From positions 1 to 8,163 of the forward strand of contig CAMORF010000094.1 in NCBI GenBank assembly GCA_946623485.1: 8,163 nt of DNA, given 5' to 3'. The first letter of the stretch is position 1, and the number at the start of each line of letters is the position of its first letter. A program made the position numbers and the translations under genes. Shown piece by piece: positions 1 to 6,390 of this stretch. Below the pieces are notes generated by a model. It did not search any database, had not been told where the DNA came from, and saw only the letters and a program-made list of their open reading frames with translations. This DNA comes from an uncultured Clostridia bacterium. GTDB lineage: Bacteria > Bacillota > Clostridia > Lachnospirales > Lachnospiraceae.

Positions 1-2636
1 TTCCGGGAGGTGAAACCAAAGGCGGAATCGAAAGCAGTATCGGAAGCGGAATCGAAGGCGGAATCCGAAGCGGAATCGAAGACGGAATCGGACGTGAAGG
101 CAGAATCGACGAAGCGGAGCGTCACGCCCTGGAAGGGCTTCTGGTCTCCGGCACCGTGCATTATGATCCCGAAGTTTCCAGGGAGGCCTTCTACTTCCTC
201 GGCGCGGGACTGTTCGGATCCAGTGTGCCTGGACTGGAACAGAAAAAGGATTTCTTCACGGCGATGGCGCGCAGAGTTCTGACCTATATTCTATGGGAAC
301 AGGAAAACATGCTATGGTATTACAATGCGGCATCGCTCAATTACATCTACCGCTTCCTGACTGACTACCTGCAGGAGCGCGGACGGATCCAGTTTGAAAA
401 GCGTTCTAAGATCGCCTTCTTCCCCGGAACCTTCGACCCCTTCTCGCTGGGACATAAGGCAATCGTGCGCGAGATCGCATCGATGGGGTTCCATGTTTTC
501 CTGGCAGTGGATGAGTTTTCCTGGTCCAAAAGCACACAGCCCTACAAGATCCGGCGCAAAATCATGGCTATGTCCGTGGCGGATCTGAACCATGTCTTCC
601 TCTTTCCGGTCGAGATCCCGGTTAATATTGCCTGTCCCAAAGACCTTGAACGGCTTCGGGCATGCTTCCCGGATGAGGAAGTCTACATCGTTGCAGGCAG
701 TGACGTAGTGGAGCATGCATCCGCCTACCGCGCTGCGCCGGCAAAGCATTCAATCCATACATTTCCGCATATCATCTTCGCGCGCAATACAGAAGGTTCC
801 GGGACACGGAATCTTCCCTCGGAGGAAGCCTTCAGCCGGCTTCAGAATGAAGTACTCTGGCTCAGGCTGCCGGCATACTATGAAACGATGAGTTCTACCC
901 GCATCCGGCGCAATGTTTCAGCCAACAAGGATATTGGGGACCTCGTGGAAAGCGTCGTACAAAACTACATCTATGAGCTGGGACTGTACACCATGGATCC
1001 CATCTATAAGCGGGCTGCGCGGGTTCGTATGATCGATACTTGCCGATCTGATCATCTGGAGCCGGATCTGGCCAGAGAGCTGGCCCTCCGGTTCCCGGCC
1101 AGCATGCTTCCGGCCCATGAAACTCCTGCACACGCAGTTCCAGACGAAGGTTTTCCTTCCCGCTCGTCTCCCGCCGGGACATTTCCGGCACACAAGCTTT
1201 CTGACGATATGGTTTCTGCACAGGGTGCTCCTGTTCTTCCGCAGGGCCAGACCCGGTGCGTCGTTCTCAGGAATGAGAGTGACCAGGATAAGATCTGCGG
1301 CGCGGTCCTCTATCATGACCTTGCCGTACGCGAGCTCCTGGATGAATGCAAAGACATCGATCTGGCAGCTGACCTGCGCGGCCGGATCAGCGGCCGTTCC
1401 TGCGTCATCTCACAGATTCTGGGAGAAGCCGACGGCATGCACGATGAGCGTTTCACCGCTCTCGCCGAGATGCTTGCGATCTGCCAGGAAGAAGGATATT
1501 CCTACGCGCTGCATTTCCATGGATCCCAGGACAAGGATCTCCTGGAATCCTTCGGTTTCCTGCCGATCCCGGACATGCCCGAATGCTGGATGGTTGATAT
1601 GCGGCATCCCCTAGTCCTGTTCTTTGATACACCATCTTTCATCAAGGATCCCTTCCTGGAAGATCCGATGATCCGGAAGGTGCTCTGGAGATGCAACAGG
1701 AGACTTCGCCATGTGATTGCCGGCCTCTTTCCGGGGCAGCTGGTTCTGTGCCTTGATTCCGAAGTAATGAACCACCGCCTGATCCGGCTCATCATCGACA
1801 GCAATCCGATCCCTCCCGTGCAGTACACTGCAAAGACCCTGGGGGAGAAGATCTGTGTTCCTTTCGGGAAGATCCTGAAGGGCGTCCTGGTTCCGAACTG
1901 CGTGACCAAGGACCTGAACACCGAGAAGCTCTATGACATCGACATGGAGCGATTTGAGATCCGGGAATTCCCGCAGTACGCCCCGCTTGACGTCCAGATC
2001 CGTACCATCAAATCCTTCATGCGGCCTGTGATCCTGGTGGATGACCTGTTTCACAAAGGGTACCGCCTGAACGCTGTAAAAGACGTCATGAAAAAAGAAG
2101 GCACCATCCTGGACCGGCTGATCGTCGGCGTACGGTCCGGGCGGGGCAATGACCTGGCCCTCCAATCGGGCGAACCGGTCCGATCCGTCTACTTTGTGCC
2201 GCATATGCGTTCCTGGCTGATCGAGTCAGACCTGTACCCGTTCATCGGGGGAGATGGCATCCGGGTGAAGGAGCAGATCCACTCCTCCCCCTCCCTGCCT
2301 TCGGTCAACTCGATCCTGCCATACCAGTTCCCCTCCTTTATGAAGGGTGCTTCCATGGCAGCCTTCTACAATATGTCCGGCATCTGCCTCGAGAACGCAA
2401 GGGACATTCTCCTGGCGCTGGAAAAACGATACCAGAAGAAATACTGCCGCAAACTGACCATGGCGCGCATCGGCGAGGTACTGGCCGAGCCGCGCCACCC
2501 GGATACCTGTATCCTTGACACTTCCGTCGTCCAGGAATCGCCCTCCATTCTGTTGGAGCGGGAAATACAAAAGCTCAGGCGCCTGAAGCACCTGCTTGAC
2601 GGAGAATTTGTGCTGGAAGGAGAACACCATGCGTAA
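1..2636 (+). CDS. Multidomain NadD-like nucleotidyltransferase / GNAT-like / phosphoribosyltransferase-like protein (5' partial)
   Basis: The reading frame (codons in phase with base 3) is open to the left edge, so the start lies outside; 877 residues are visible. A GTG at 156 is an internal valine, since coding-like sequence continues upstream of it. Visible residues about 7-36 are a Gly-Ile-rich repeat. About 135-333 resemble NadD/cytidylyltransferases: GTFDPFSLGH (nucleotide-binding HxGH loop, first His replaced by Ser), GSDVVEHASAYRAA, and MSSTRIR (the SSTxIR motif). A Pro/Ala-rich linker lies at about 362-416. About 417-525 look like the C-terminal half of a GNAT fold, ending ESFGFLPI but without a clear acyl-CoA loop. 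About 532-770 look like a phosphoribosyltransferase, with VILVDDLFHKGYRL at 676-689 as the PRPP loop. The C-terminus is helical and charged. Substrates are unknown; the domain mix hints at nucleotide or NAD-type chemistry, which is inference. The 3' end overlaps the next gene. The nucleotidyltransferase call is firm, the PRTase call good, the GNAT call weak. Confidence 0.8.
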   Translation, partial: PGGETKGGIESSIGSGIEGGIRSGIEDGIGREGRIDEAERHALEGLLVSGTVHYDPEVSREAFYFLGAGLFGSSVPGLEQKKDFFTAMARRVLTYILWEQENMLWYYNAASLNYIYRFLTDYLQERGRIQFEKRSKIAFFPGTFDPFSLGHKAIVREIASMGFHVFLAVDEFSWSKSTQPYKIRRKIMAMSVADLNHVFLFPVEIPVNIACPKDLERLRACFPDEEVYIVAGSDVVEHASAYRAAPAKHSIHTFPHIIFARNTEGSGTRNLPSEEAFSRLQNEVLWLRLPAYYETMSSTRIRRNVSANKDIGDLVESVVQNYIYELGLYTMDPIYKRAARVRMIDTCRSDHLEPDLARELALRFPASMLPAHETPAHAVPDEGFPSRSSPAGTFPAHKLSDDMVSAQGAPVLPQGQTRCVVLRNESDQDKICGAVLYHDLAVRELLDECKDIDLAADLRGRISGRSCVISQILGEADGMHDERFTALAEMLAICQEEGYSYALHFHGSQDKDLLESFGFLPIPDMPECWMVDMRHPLVLFFDTPSFIKDPFLEDPMIRKVLWRCNRRLRHVIAGLFPGQLVLCLDSEVMNHRLIRLIIDSNPIPPVQYTAKTLGEKICVPFGKILKGVLVPNCVTKDLNTEKLYDIDMERFEIREFPQYAPLDVQIRTIKSFMRPVILVDDLFHKGYRLNAVKDVMKKEGTILDRLIVGVRSGRGNDLALQSGEPVRSVYFVPHMRSWLIESDLYPFIGGDGIRVKEQIHSSPSLPSVNSILPYQFPSFMKGASMAAFYNMSGICLENARDILLALEKRYQKKYCRKLTMARIGEVLAEPRHPDTCILDTSVVQESPSILLEREIQKLRRLKHLLDGEFVLEGEHHA
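21..110 (+). repeat. In-frame 12-base tandem repeat coding a Gly-Ile-rich tract
   Basis: Six contiguous 12-base units, consensus RGCGGAATCGAA, run from 21 to 92. After a 6-base partial unit a seventh follows at 99-110. In the frame that continues into the large downstream protein each unit gives a tetrapeptide of the type (G/S)GI(E/R/G). The +1 frame is also open here and would give an Ala-Glu-Ser-Lys-rich tract, but downstream that frame turns into noncoding-looking sequence and stops near 282. Unit gain or loss would keep the reading frame, so length variation between strains is expected rather than on/off switching. Confidence 0.85.
2617..2622 (+). promoter_or_regulatory. Ribosome binding site fixing the start at 2629
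   Basis: AAGGAG lies 6 bases before the ATG at 2629, inside the last codons of the upstream gene. It favours ATG 2629 over an in-frame TTG at 2596, which has no comparable site. Because it is inside the upstream coding region, translation of the two genes is probably coupled. Confidence 0.8.
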
Positions 2637-3618
2637 AATCACAGACCTCAGATCAGACTATTCCTATGAAAAAAGCCGCCTGACCTCCTATCCCTGGCTG
2701 ATGAAAGACCCCGGGGACAAGAAAACCGTCCACATCATCGGCCTTGGGGATATCGGACAAAATGCAGCAATTGCGCTCCGCCTCACTGCCGGTGAGGTAA
2801 TCTCCAGGATCGGGATTTACGATCTGAACCAGAATCTGGCCGCAAGGCTGGAAATCGAACTGAGCCAGATCCTCTCTCCTTTCGGCGAACCCATTTACCC
2901 GGAAATCAAGGTTCTTGATCCCAGGAACCTGTTTGACTGTGATGTCCTCCTCGTCTGCGCCGCCATCGGAATCCCTGCTGTCGGAGAAGAGGCAAAGGGG
3001 GACGTCCGGATGGCGCAGTTTGAGAAAAACAGGCCCATCATCACCGCATATGCCGCGCAGGCGCTCCGGGAGGGCTACAAAGGCCTGTTCGGTGTCGTGT
3101 CTGACCCGGTGGATCTTCTGTGCATGGAGGCGGCATATTTTCTCCACCCGGAGCAGGTGCAGGGATTTGGCCTTGGGGTCATGTTTGCCCGCAGTGCCTA
3201 TTATGCGGCAAAGCGCGCGCCGCGTGACCCCCGCTTCTCCCATTTCCTGCAATCCGGGCGGGTATATGGTCCCCACGGAAGAGGCCTGGTCGCGGTCAAC
3301 AGCATCTCGCCTGACACCTATGACAGCGCGGCGACGGATCAGCTGACCAACCTTACAGTCGGAGCCAATATCTCCGTGCGCGCCCTCGGGTATAAGCCCT
3401 ATATCGCCCCGGGCGTCGCCTCCGTCGCGCTGACGGTTCCCGAAGTCATCGCCGGAAAATGGAATGACAGCGCACGCTTCCTGAATGGTGTATTCTTCGG
3501 CGCGCGCAACAAGATCACGCCCACCGGCACAAGATGGGAAAAAGATCCGCTCCCCGATGAGCTGTTTTACCGCCTGCGGGAAAGCTACCGCCGGCTGGAC
3601 AAAGCCATGAACGGCTGA
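2629..3618 (+). CDS. Lactate/malate dehydrogenase-like NAD(P)-dependent oxidoreductase, divergent active site
   Basis: This 329-residue protein has the length and order of the LDH/MDH family. Residues 34-46 hold the Rossmann loop (IIGLGDIG), with Asp65 in IGIYDLNQ as the likely acidic residue binding the NAD ribose. Arg127 in GDVRMAQFEKN matches the mobile-loop arginine of LDH (GETRLxLVxKN). SDPVDLL at 158-164 matches NPVDIL with Asn replaced by Asp. Arg188 in GVMFARSAYY matches the substrate arginine of NLDSAR, but the catalytic aspartate three residues before it is Met185. His216 in YGPHGRG matches the catalytic histidine of GEHGD. It may therefore reduce an unusual 2-oxo acid or have lost classical activity. 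A 30-residue N-terminal extension precedes the Rossmann fold. It overlaps the preceding gene by 8 bases (ATG 2629, previous stop TAA 2634-2636), so the two products probably work together. The residue alignment was made by eye. Confidence 0.82.
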   Translation: MRKITDLRSDYSYEKSRLTSYPWLMKDPGDKKTVHIIGLGDIGQNAAIALRLTAGEVISRIGIYDLNQNLAARLEIELSQILSPFGEPIYPEIKVLDPRNLFDCDVLLVCAAIGIPAVGEEAKGDVRMAQFEKNRPIITAYAAQALREGYKGLFGVVSDPVDLLCMEAAYFLHPEQVQGFGLGVMFARSAYYAAKRAPRDPRFSHFLQSGRVYGPHGRGLVAVNSISPDTYDSAATDQLTNLTVGANISVRALGYKPYIAPGVASVALTVPEVIAGKWNDSARFLNGVFFGARNKITPTGTRWEKDPLPDELFYRLRESYRRLDKAMNG

Positions 3619-3621
3619 ACG

Positions 3622-3653
3622 AAAAGGCTCCTGCTTTTAGCAGGAGCCTTTTT
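3622..3653 (+). terminator. Intrinsic terminator, probably bidirectional
   Basis: A perfect 9-bp stem, GGCTCCTGC at 3626-3634 and GCAGGAGCC at 3640-3648, encloses a TTTTA loop, with AAAA before and TTTTT after. It begins 4 bases past the dehydrogenase stop. The A-tract on the left gives a T-tract for minus-strand transcripts, so it probably also ends the convergent ACT-domain transcript, whose stop is at 3691. Confidence 0.93.
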
Positions 3654-3690
3654 CAAGCAGTTATTGAAGACGGTGAAACGTTACGCATTT

Positions 3691-4116
3691 TTAAATCACA
3701 CCTTCATCCGCCAGGCGGTATCCTGCCGCCCGGAGCACTTCCTCCGCCTTCTTTACTTGCTCGACACGAAGGATCATGTAGGCGTTGCCTGTCTGCTTAC
3801 CAGCCAGAGTCGCATACATGTATTCCAGGTTGACACTGGCTTTGGTCAGGACGGTAAGCACACCGTTCAACCCGCCTACCTCATCCGGGATCATTACGGC
3901 AACAACCGGTGTCAGGGTAGCAATATAATCATGCTCCTTCAGAACCGTTGCCGTGTCAAATACATCGTCCACGATCATCCGGACAATGCCGAAATCCTTG
4001 GTTTCCGCAAGGGACAGAGCACGGAGCGTGATCCCCGCATCCGCAAGGGCTTTGGTCATCGCATCCAGCTTTCCCGGTTTATTCTCCAGAAATACTGATA
4101 TCTGTTTGATCGCCAT
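3691..4116 (-). CDS. Double ACT-domain protein (likely amino acid sensor)
   Basis: This 141-residue protein is two ACT domains in tandem and nothing else. Domain 1 (about residues 1-66) opens with AIKQISVFLENKPGKLDAMT, the typical beta strand plus Pro-Gly turn and helix. Domain 2 (about 70-138) has IPDEVGGLNGVLTVLTKA and ends in ILRVEQVKKAEEVLRAAGY. ACT domains bind amino acids at their interfaces; small stand-alone double-ACT proteins are often found beside phenylacetate-CoA ligase and indolepyruvate oxidoreductase genes, as here, so the ligand may be an aromatic or branched amino acid (inference). The start is ATG 4116 because AAGGAGGAG lies 6 bases upstream; the frame is open to 4170, but that extension has no ACT-like sequence and runs into the repeat array. 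It may be cotranscribed with paaK or have its own promoter: a weak extended -10-like TGATATAGA lies at 4187-4195 without a clear -35. Confidence 0.9.
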   Translation of the reverse strand: MAIKQISVFLENKPGKLDAMTKALADAGITLRALSLAETKDFGIVRMIVDDVFDTATVLKEHDYIATLTPVVAVMIPDEVGGLNGVLTVLTKASVNLEYMYATLAGKQTGNAYMILRVEQVKKAEEVLRAAGYRLADEGVI

Positions 4117-4122
4117 GGTTTT

Positions 4123-4131
4123 CTCCTCCTT
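4123..4131 (-). promoter_or_regulatory. Strong ribosome binding site of the ACT-domain gene
   Basis: On the minus strand AAGGAGGAG sits 6 bases before ATG 4116. It decides that start over the upstream in-frame ATG codons at 4164 and 4170, giving a protein that begins exactly at the first ACT beta strand. Confidence 0.85.
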
Positions 4132-4167
4132 CACAGCTTCACTGTCCGTATCACAGGCCTTCATGAA

Positions 4168-4341
4168 CAAACCTGACTCTTACAGATCTATATCACGCAG
4201 ACCTTCTTCTCACAGACTTGATTCTCACAGACCTGCATTCACAAGCCTGCTTCTCATAAACCTGCATTCACAAAATCTGCATTCACAAACCTGCATTCAT
4301 AAAATCTGCATTCACAAATCTGCTTCTCACAATCCTGCATC
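4168..4341 (-). repeat. Tandem array of about twelve 14-15-base units between paaK and the ACT gene
   Basis: Imperfect direct repeats, plus-strand consensus CAAACCTGCATTCA (minus strand TGAATGCAGGTTTG), fill most of the 245-base gap. Unit starts are at about 4168, 4183, 4196, 4213, 4228, 4242, 4257, 4271, 4286, 4300, 4315 and 4330. The core from 4228 alternates 14- and 15-base units. Two adjacent 29-base dimers, 4257-4285 and 4286-4314, differ at only two positions. The first three units and the last are degenerate. There is no coding frame of note through it on the minus strand, and the repeat is not a CRISPR because there are no unique spacers. It would be transcribed as the paaK-ACT intercistronic region, or as the 5' leader of the ACT gene. 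Function unknown. Confidence 0.88.
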
Positions 4342-4354
4342 CTTCCCATGCAGG
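4334..4354 (-). other. Short hairpin just after paaK
   Basis: A perfect 7-bp inverted repeat, CCTGCAT and ATGCAGG, around a 7-base loop begins 7 bases past the paaK stop codon. No T-run follows on the minus strand, so it is not a standard intrinsic terminator. One arm is built from the last copy of the adjacent repeat. It could stabilise the 3' end of the paaK message or simply be a by-product of repeat expansion. Confidence 0.45.
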
Positions 4355-4361
4355 TGCCTGA

Positions 4362-5663
4362 TCAGATCTTCCTGTTATCAATGACACGGACCGCCTTTCC
4401 TTCCGAACGGGCGATGCTCTTGGGCGCAACCAGCTTCACATTCGCCTTGATGCCAAGCATGGCTCTCAGGCCGTCCACCAGTTCCTTCTGCCTTCTGTTG
4501 ATCTCGCCCAGGTTATCCGTGAACATCTCAGGCGTCATCTCTACAAGGACATCCAGCGTGTCGGTATTGTTGACGCGCCCGACAAGGATCTGGTAATTCG
4601 CCGGGTAGCCCTGATTCAGCAGCACTGTTTCGATCTGGGACGGGAATACGTTGACGCCGCGGATGATCAGCATGTCATCAGAGCGTCCCTTCGGCTTCTT
4701 CATCTTGATCAAAGTGCGGCCGCAGGAGCATTTTTCCCGTGACAGGCAGCAGATGTCCCGGGTCCTGTAGCGGATCATCGGAAATGCTTCCTTGTCAAGT
4801 GCCGTAAAGACGAGTTCCCCTTCACTGCCGGGCGGAAGAACCTCCTCCGTATCCGGATCGATGATCTCCGGCAGGAAATGGTCTTCATTGACATGCATAC
4901 CTGCCTGCGCGGAGCATTCAAAAGAAACACCAGGTCCTGAAAGCTCAGTCAGCCCATAGATGTCGTACGCCTTGATCCCCATTGTATTCTGGATATCCTG
5001 GCGCATCTCCTCAGACCATGCCTCCGCGCCGAAAATCCCTGCCTTCAGGGGGATGTCATCCGGACCAAGTCCCATCTCCTTCATGCGTTCTCCCAGGTAT
5101 GCCGCGTAGGATGGCGTGCAGCACAGGATCGTCGCGTGAAGGTCATTGATAAACATGATCTGGCGGTCGGTATTGCCGGACGAGGTCGGGATTGTAAGGC
5201 ACCCTACCTTGTGGGAGCCGCCGTTCAGTCCGGGGCCGCCTGTAAACAGGCCATACCCATAGGAGACCTGGCAGACATCCTCATCCGTGCCGCCGGCGGC
5301 TGTGATCGCCCGCGCGCAGCAGTCCTCCCAGAGGTCAATGTCATGCTGGGTATAGAACGCGACGACCCGCTTCCCGGTTGTCCCGGACGTTGACTGGATC
5401 CTGACACATTCCTTGAGCGGCTTGCCCAGAAGCCCGTATGGATATGCCTCCCTCAGGTCTGCCTTGGACAGGAACGGAAGCTTATGCAGGTCATCCACCG
5501 AATGGATGTCATCAGGCGTCACGCCCTTTTCTTCCATCTTCTTGCGGTAATACGGCACATGATCCCATACATGTTTCACCTGCTTCAGAAGCTTCTCATT
5601 CTGAATCTCACGCATTTTCTCCGGTGAGGCACACTCCAGTTCCTTTTGATAGTATCTCTCCAT
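4362..5663 (-). CDS. paaK: Phenylacetate-CoA ligase (AMP-forming)
   Basis: This 433-residue cytosolic enzyme of the ANL adenylate-forming superfamily activates an aryl-acetate with ATP and CoA to aryl-acetyl-CoA, AMP and PPi. Its length matches the PaaK family. Visible motifs in order: STSGTTGK at 91-98 (ATP phosphate loop), IYGLTE at 235-240 (adenine/substrate motif), RYRTRD at 298-303 (ribose-binding Asp), GRSDDM at 326-331 (hinge to the C-terminal domain) and Lys423 in EGKAVRV (catalytic lysine). A CxC pair at 312-314 (KCSCGR) with Cys305/306 lies after the ribose motif, as in many PaaK proteins. A ribosome binding site, AAAGGA, precedes ATG 5663 by about 7 bases. It follows iorB by 157 bases containing hairpins and is followed by the repeat array and an ACT gene. 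The context points to aryl acids such as phenylacetate or indoleacetate; the exact substrate cannot be read from the sequence. Confidence 0.95.
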   Translation of the reverse strand: MERYYQKELECASPEKMREIQNEKLLKQVKHVWDHVPYYRKKMEEKGVTPDDIHSVDDLHKLPFLSKADLREAYPYGLLGKPLKECVRIQSTSGTTGKRVVAFYTQHDIDLWEDCCARAITAAGGTDEDVCQVSYGYGLFTGGPGLNGGSHKVGCLTIPTSSGNTDRQIMFINDLHATILCCTPSYAAYLGERMKEMGLGPDDIPLKAGIFGAEAWSEEMRQDIQNTMGIKAYDIYGLTELSGPGVSFECSAQAGMHVNEDHFLPEIIDPDTEEVLPPGSEGELVFTALDKEAFPMIRYRTRDICCLSREKCSCGRTLIKMKKPKGRSDDMLIIRGVNVFPSQIETVLLNQGYPANYQILVGRVNNTDTLDVLVEMTPEMFTDNLGEINRRQKELVDGLRAMLGIKANVKLVAPKSIARSEGKAVRVIDNRKI

Positions 5664-5679
5664 TGTGTTTCCTTTCGTG

Positions 5680-5705
5680 GGAAATGAAACTGCCTTTTCA
5701 TTTCC
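5680..5705 (-). promoter_or_regulatory. Perfect hairpin in the paaK leader, next to the ribosome binding site
   Basis: A perfect 10-bp inverted repeat (GGAAATGAAA at 5680-5689, TTTCATTTCC at 5696-5705) encloses a 6-base loop and ends 16 bases before the paaK start. In the message the 3' arm ends TTTCC, which could instead pair with GGAAA at the paaK ribosome binding site (plus-strand 5668-5672) through a 7-base loop. The two pairings exclude each other. The inverted repeat could equally be a protein-binding operator. The structure is seen; the function is inferred. Confidence 0.5.
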
Positions 5706-5711
5706 AGTAAA

Positions 5712-5805
5712 GCTTTCCGCCCTCTCCCACGCAAGCCGCTGCCGGCCGCGGGAGAAAGCACTATGATGTATCCTCTGAAAGGCGGATAAAAAAGCCCGCC
5801 GCCTT
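5712..5805 (-). other. Structured iorB-paaK spacer
   Basis: Besides the paaK-proximal hairpin, the spacer holds two weaker inverted repeats. One pairs AAGGCGG (5779-5785) with CCGCCTT (5799-5805) around a 13-base loop that contains six T on the minus strand. The other pairs GCTTT/AAAGC (5712-5716, 5755-5759) and CTCCC/GGGAG (5724-5728, 5750-5754) around a GC-rich loop with a bulge. Neither places a T-run directly after a strong stem, so I do not call a terminator. No convincing promoter is visible either, but partial termination or processing between iorB and paaK is possible. Confidence 0.35.
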
Positions 5806-5820
5806 CCTTATGTCCTATCT

Positions 5821-6390
5821 TCAACCCTTGCCCAAGGCGAACGCTTTCCGGTTCATCTCAAGGAATTTGGGCGGTACGCAGGCTTCGATTGCCGCCTGCC
5901 ACACTTCCTCCGGGAAGTCAAAATAATGGGAAAGTCTCCCCAGAAGCACCAGGTTGACTGCCTTCACGGAACCCGCCTGCTGCGCAAGGGAAACACAGTC
6001 CATCGCGTCCACCCTGGCGCCGGCAGACCGCATCTTTGACACCAGATCCTCCGGGTATTCCATCTGCCCGGTGACTACCGGCATCGGGTCGATCTGCTGG
6101 GTGTTGGTGACGATCTGCCCTCCTTTTTTCAGGTATGGCAGCCATCTCGCGCTTTCCAGCAGCTCGAAGGAAACGATAAAATCCGCCTGTCCTTCGTCAA
6201 TCACCGGCGAAGCGACCCGGTCTCCATAACGTACATAGGTCACGACGCTTCCGCCCCTCTGGGACATACCATGCACCTCGCTGACCTTGACATCATATCC
6301 TTCCGTCAGGAAAAGATGGCCCAGAAGCTTGCTTGCAAGCAAGGATCCCTGTCCGCCGACGCCGACGATCATGATATTCTTCGTCTCCAT
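5821..6390 (-). CDS. iorB: Indolepyruvate:ferredoxin oxidoreductase, beta subunit
   Basis: This 189-residue protein is the small subunit of the oxygen-sensitive enzyme that converts aryl-pyruvates plus CoA to aryl-acetyl-CoA, CO2 and reduced ferredoxin, reversibly. It belongs to the pyruvate/2-oxoacid oxidoreductase gamma-domain family. Motifs: IMIVGVGGQGSLLASKLLG at 6-24, the family's glycine-rich opening, and SEVHGMSQRGGSVVTYVRYG at 37-56, typical of IorB. The ATG at 6390 is preceded at 6 bases by AAAGGAGGG (6397-6405, minus strand); a GTG one codon earlier is less likely. The ATG overlaps the iorA stop by one base (TGATG), so the two subunits are translationally coupled and made in equal amounts. 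The length is normal for the family and nothing appears damaged. Confidence 0.96.
   Translation of the reverse strand: METKNIMIVGVGGQGSLLASKLLGHLFLTEGYDVKVSEVHGMSQRGGSVVTYVRYGDRVASPVIDEGQADFIVSFELLESARWLPYLKKGGQIVTNTQQIDPMPVVTGQMEYPEDLVSKMRSAGARVDAMDCVSLAQQAGSVKAVNLVLLGRLSHYFDFPEEVWQAAIEACVPPKFLEMNRKAFALGKG

Noticed and set aside
10..282. Open frame giving an Ala-Glu-Ser-Lys-rich peptide over the 12-base repeat
   Set aside because: After the repeat it becomes Trp/Arg/Ser-rich noncoding-looking sequence and stops, while the other frame runs on for over 800 coding-like residues.
4117..4170. Longer start of the ACT-domain protein (ATG 4170)
   Set aside because: The strong ribosome binding site at 4123-4131 lies inside this extension and points to ATG 4116; the extra 18 residues are not ACT-like.
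4187..4195. Promoter for the ACT-domain gene (TGATATAGA on the minus strand)
   Set aside because: It is only a partial extended -10 match with no -35 at the proper distance.
4168..4341. CRISPR array
   Set aside because: Units of 14-15 bases abut one another without unique spacers, and no cas gene is present.
5585..5700. Leader peptide starting in the paaK hairpin (ATGAAAAGG, minus strand)
   Set aside because: It would overlap paaK out of frame for many codons and has no clear ribosome binding site.
5779..5805. Intrinsic terminator after iorB
   Set aside because: The T-run lies in the loop of the inverted repeat, not after the stem, and no strong stem immediately precedes it.
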